A stretch of DNA of 15,265 nt from assembly GCA_963550755.1 (NCBI GenBank), contig CAUVDV010000048.1, positions 1 through 15,265 on the forward strand, written 5' to 3'. How positions within the stretch are numbered: the stretch's first letter is position 1; each line of letters opens with the position of its first letter. Of the stretch, positions 15,113-15,265 are shown one piece after another. A model generated the notes under the pieces. That model searched no databases. It was not told the origin of the DNA and saw only the letters and a list, made by a program, of their open reading frames with translations. A program made the translations under genes and the position numbers. This DNA is from W11650 sp963550755 (GTDB lineage: Bacteria; Bacillota; Clostridia; Lachnospirales; Vallitaleaceae).

Positions 15113-15140
15113 TTGACTTTTTATAAGATTCTGGTATAAT
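15113..15140 (+). promoter_or_regulatory. Promoter of the tRNA-Gly gene
   Basis: TTGACT (15113-15118), a 16-base spacer and TATAAT (15135-15140) form a strong SigA promoter, and TGG just before TATAAT gives an extended -10. The tRNA starts about 80 bases downstream. The preceding 15061-15112 spacer is A/T-rich with a T run but no clear terminator hairpin for the sulfatase/mutarotase unit. Confidence 0.8.
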
Positions 15141-15221
15141 GTTTTTTGTTGCCGGAAAAAGAAAGCGGGTTTGGCAGACCAAGAAGCTTTCGGTGTGAAA
15201 ACTAAATATGTTTTTCTTTAT

Positions 15222-15265
15222 GCGCGAATGGCTCAGTGGTAGAGCATCGCCTTGCCAAGGCGAGG
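15222..15265 (+). tRNA. tRNA-Gly (anticodon GCC), cut by the window end
   Basis: The 5' half of a tRNA is clear: acceptor strand GCGCGAA (15222-15228), D arm GCTC with GAGC around AGTGGTA, anticodon stem TCGCC (15247-15251) with GGCGA (15259-15263), and loop TTGCCAA with anticodon GCC (15254-15256). The sequence is that of bacterial tRNA-Gly(GCC). The variable loop, T arm and acceptor 3' strand lie beyond the window. Confidence 0.93.

Noticed and set aside
15106..15126. A/T-rich inverted repeat ATAAAAG/CTTTTTAT as a terminator for the mutarotase unit
   Set aside because: The stem is weak A/T pairing, imperfect, and overlaps the tRNA -35 box.
1..15265. CRISPR array or tandem-repeat system
   Set aside because: No regularly spaced direct repeats were seen in any intergenic region.

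Overview
The window reads as a catabolic locus from a low-to-mid GC Bacillota, most likely a gut-type anaerobic clostridium (Lachnospiraceae-like). This rests on AAGGAGG-type ribosome binding sites ahead of most genes, U-tailed terminators, a peptide/oligosaccharide (Opp/Dpp-type) ABC importer, and Cys-type sulfatases. No signature gene fixes the genus. All protein-coding genes I accept, and the tRNA, lie on the + strand.

Layout. Bases 1-53 look like the 3' end of a group II intron (domain VI with a bulged branch-point A). A hairpin terminator and a near-consensus SigA promoter follow, driving a ROK-family repressor (370-1599) and a small membrane protein with a PH-like tail (1617-2111). A bidirectional terminator closes this unit. 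The 671-base gap to the next gene holds decayed-looking DNA, an operator-like element and a leader hairpin. Next comes a complete five-gene ABC importer: lipoprotein (2783-4438), internal terminator/attenuator (4452-4512), two permeases (4628-5599, 5592-6464) and two ATPases (6479-7468, 7465-8418). A second leader with an operator-like element precedes a cytoplasmic GH3 glycosidase (8595-11057). Then come a 42-base relic of a second ROK gene (11204-11245), two sulfatases without signal peptides (11297-12922, 13183-14664), and an L-rhamnose mutarotase gene broken by a one-base contraction in a T run (14750-15060). The window ends inside a tRNA-Gly(GCC) with its own promoter.

How it may work together. 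The lipoprotein would capture an oligosaccharide outside the cell and the permeases and ATPases would import it. The GH3 enzyme and the two sulfatases, none with an export signal, would then hydrolyse and desulfate it in the cytoplasm. The mutarotase would feed a deoxyhexose (L-rhamnose by family precedent) into catabolism. The ROK protein is the natural repressor. A motif shared by the promoter regions of the ROK gene, the importer and the GH3 gene is a candidate operator. A sulfated, rhamnose-containing glycan is an inference from gene content only. The sulfatase-maturating radical SAM enzyme needed in an anaerobe is not in the window.

Most noteworthy are the import-first sulfated-glycan layout, the shared operator-like element, the ROK relic whose three differences from the intact gene are all synonymous, and the single-base frameshift in the mutarotase.
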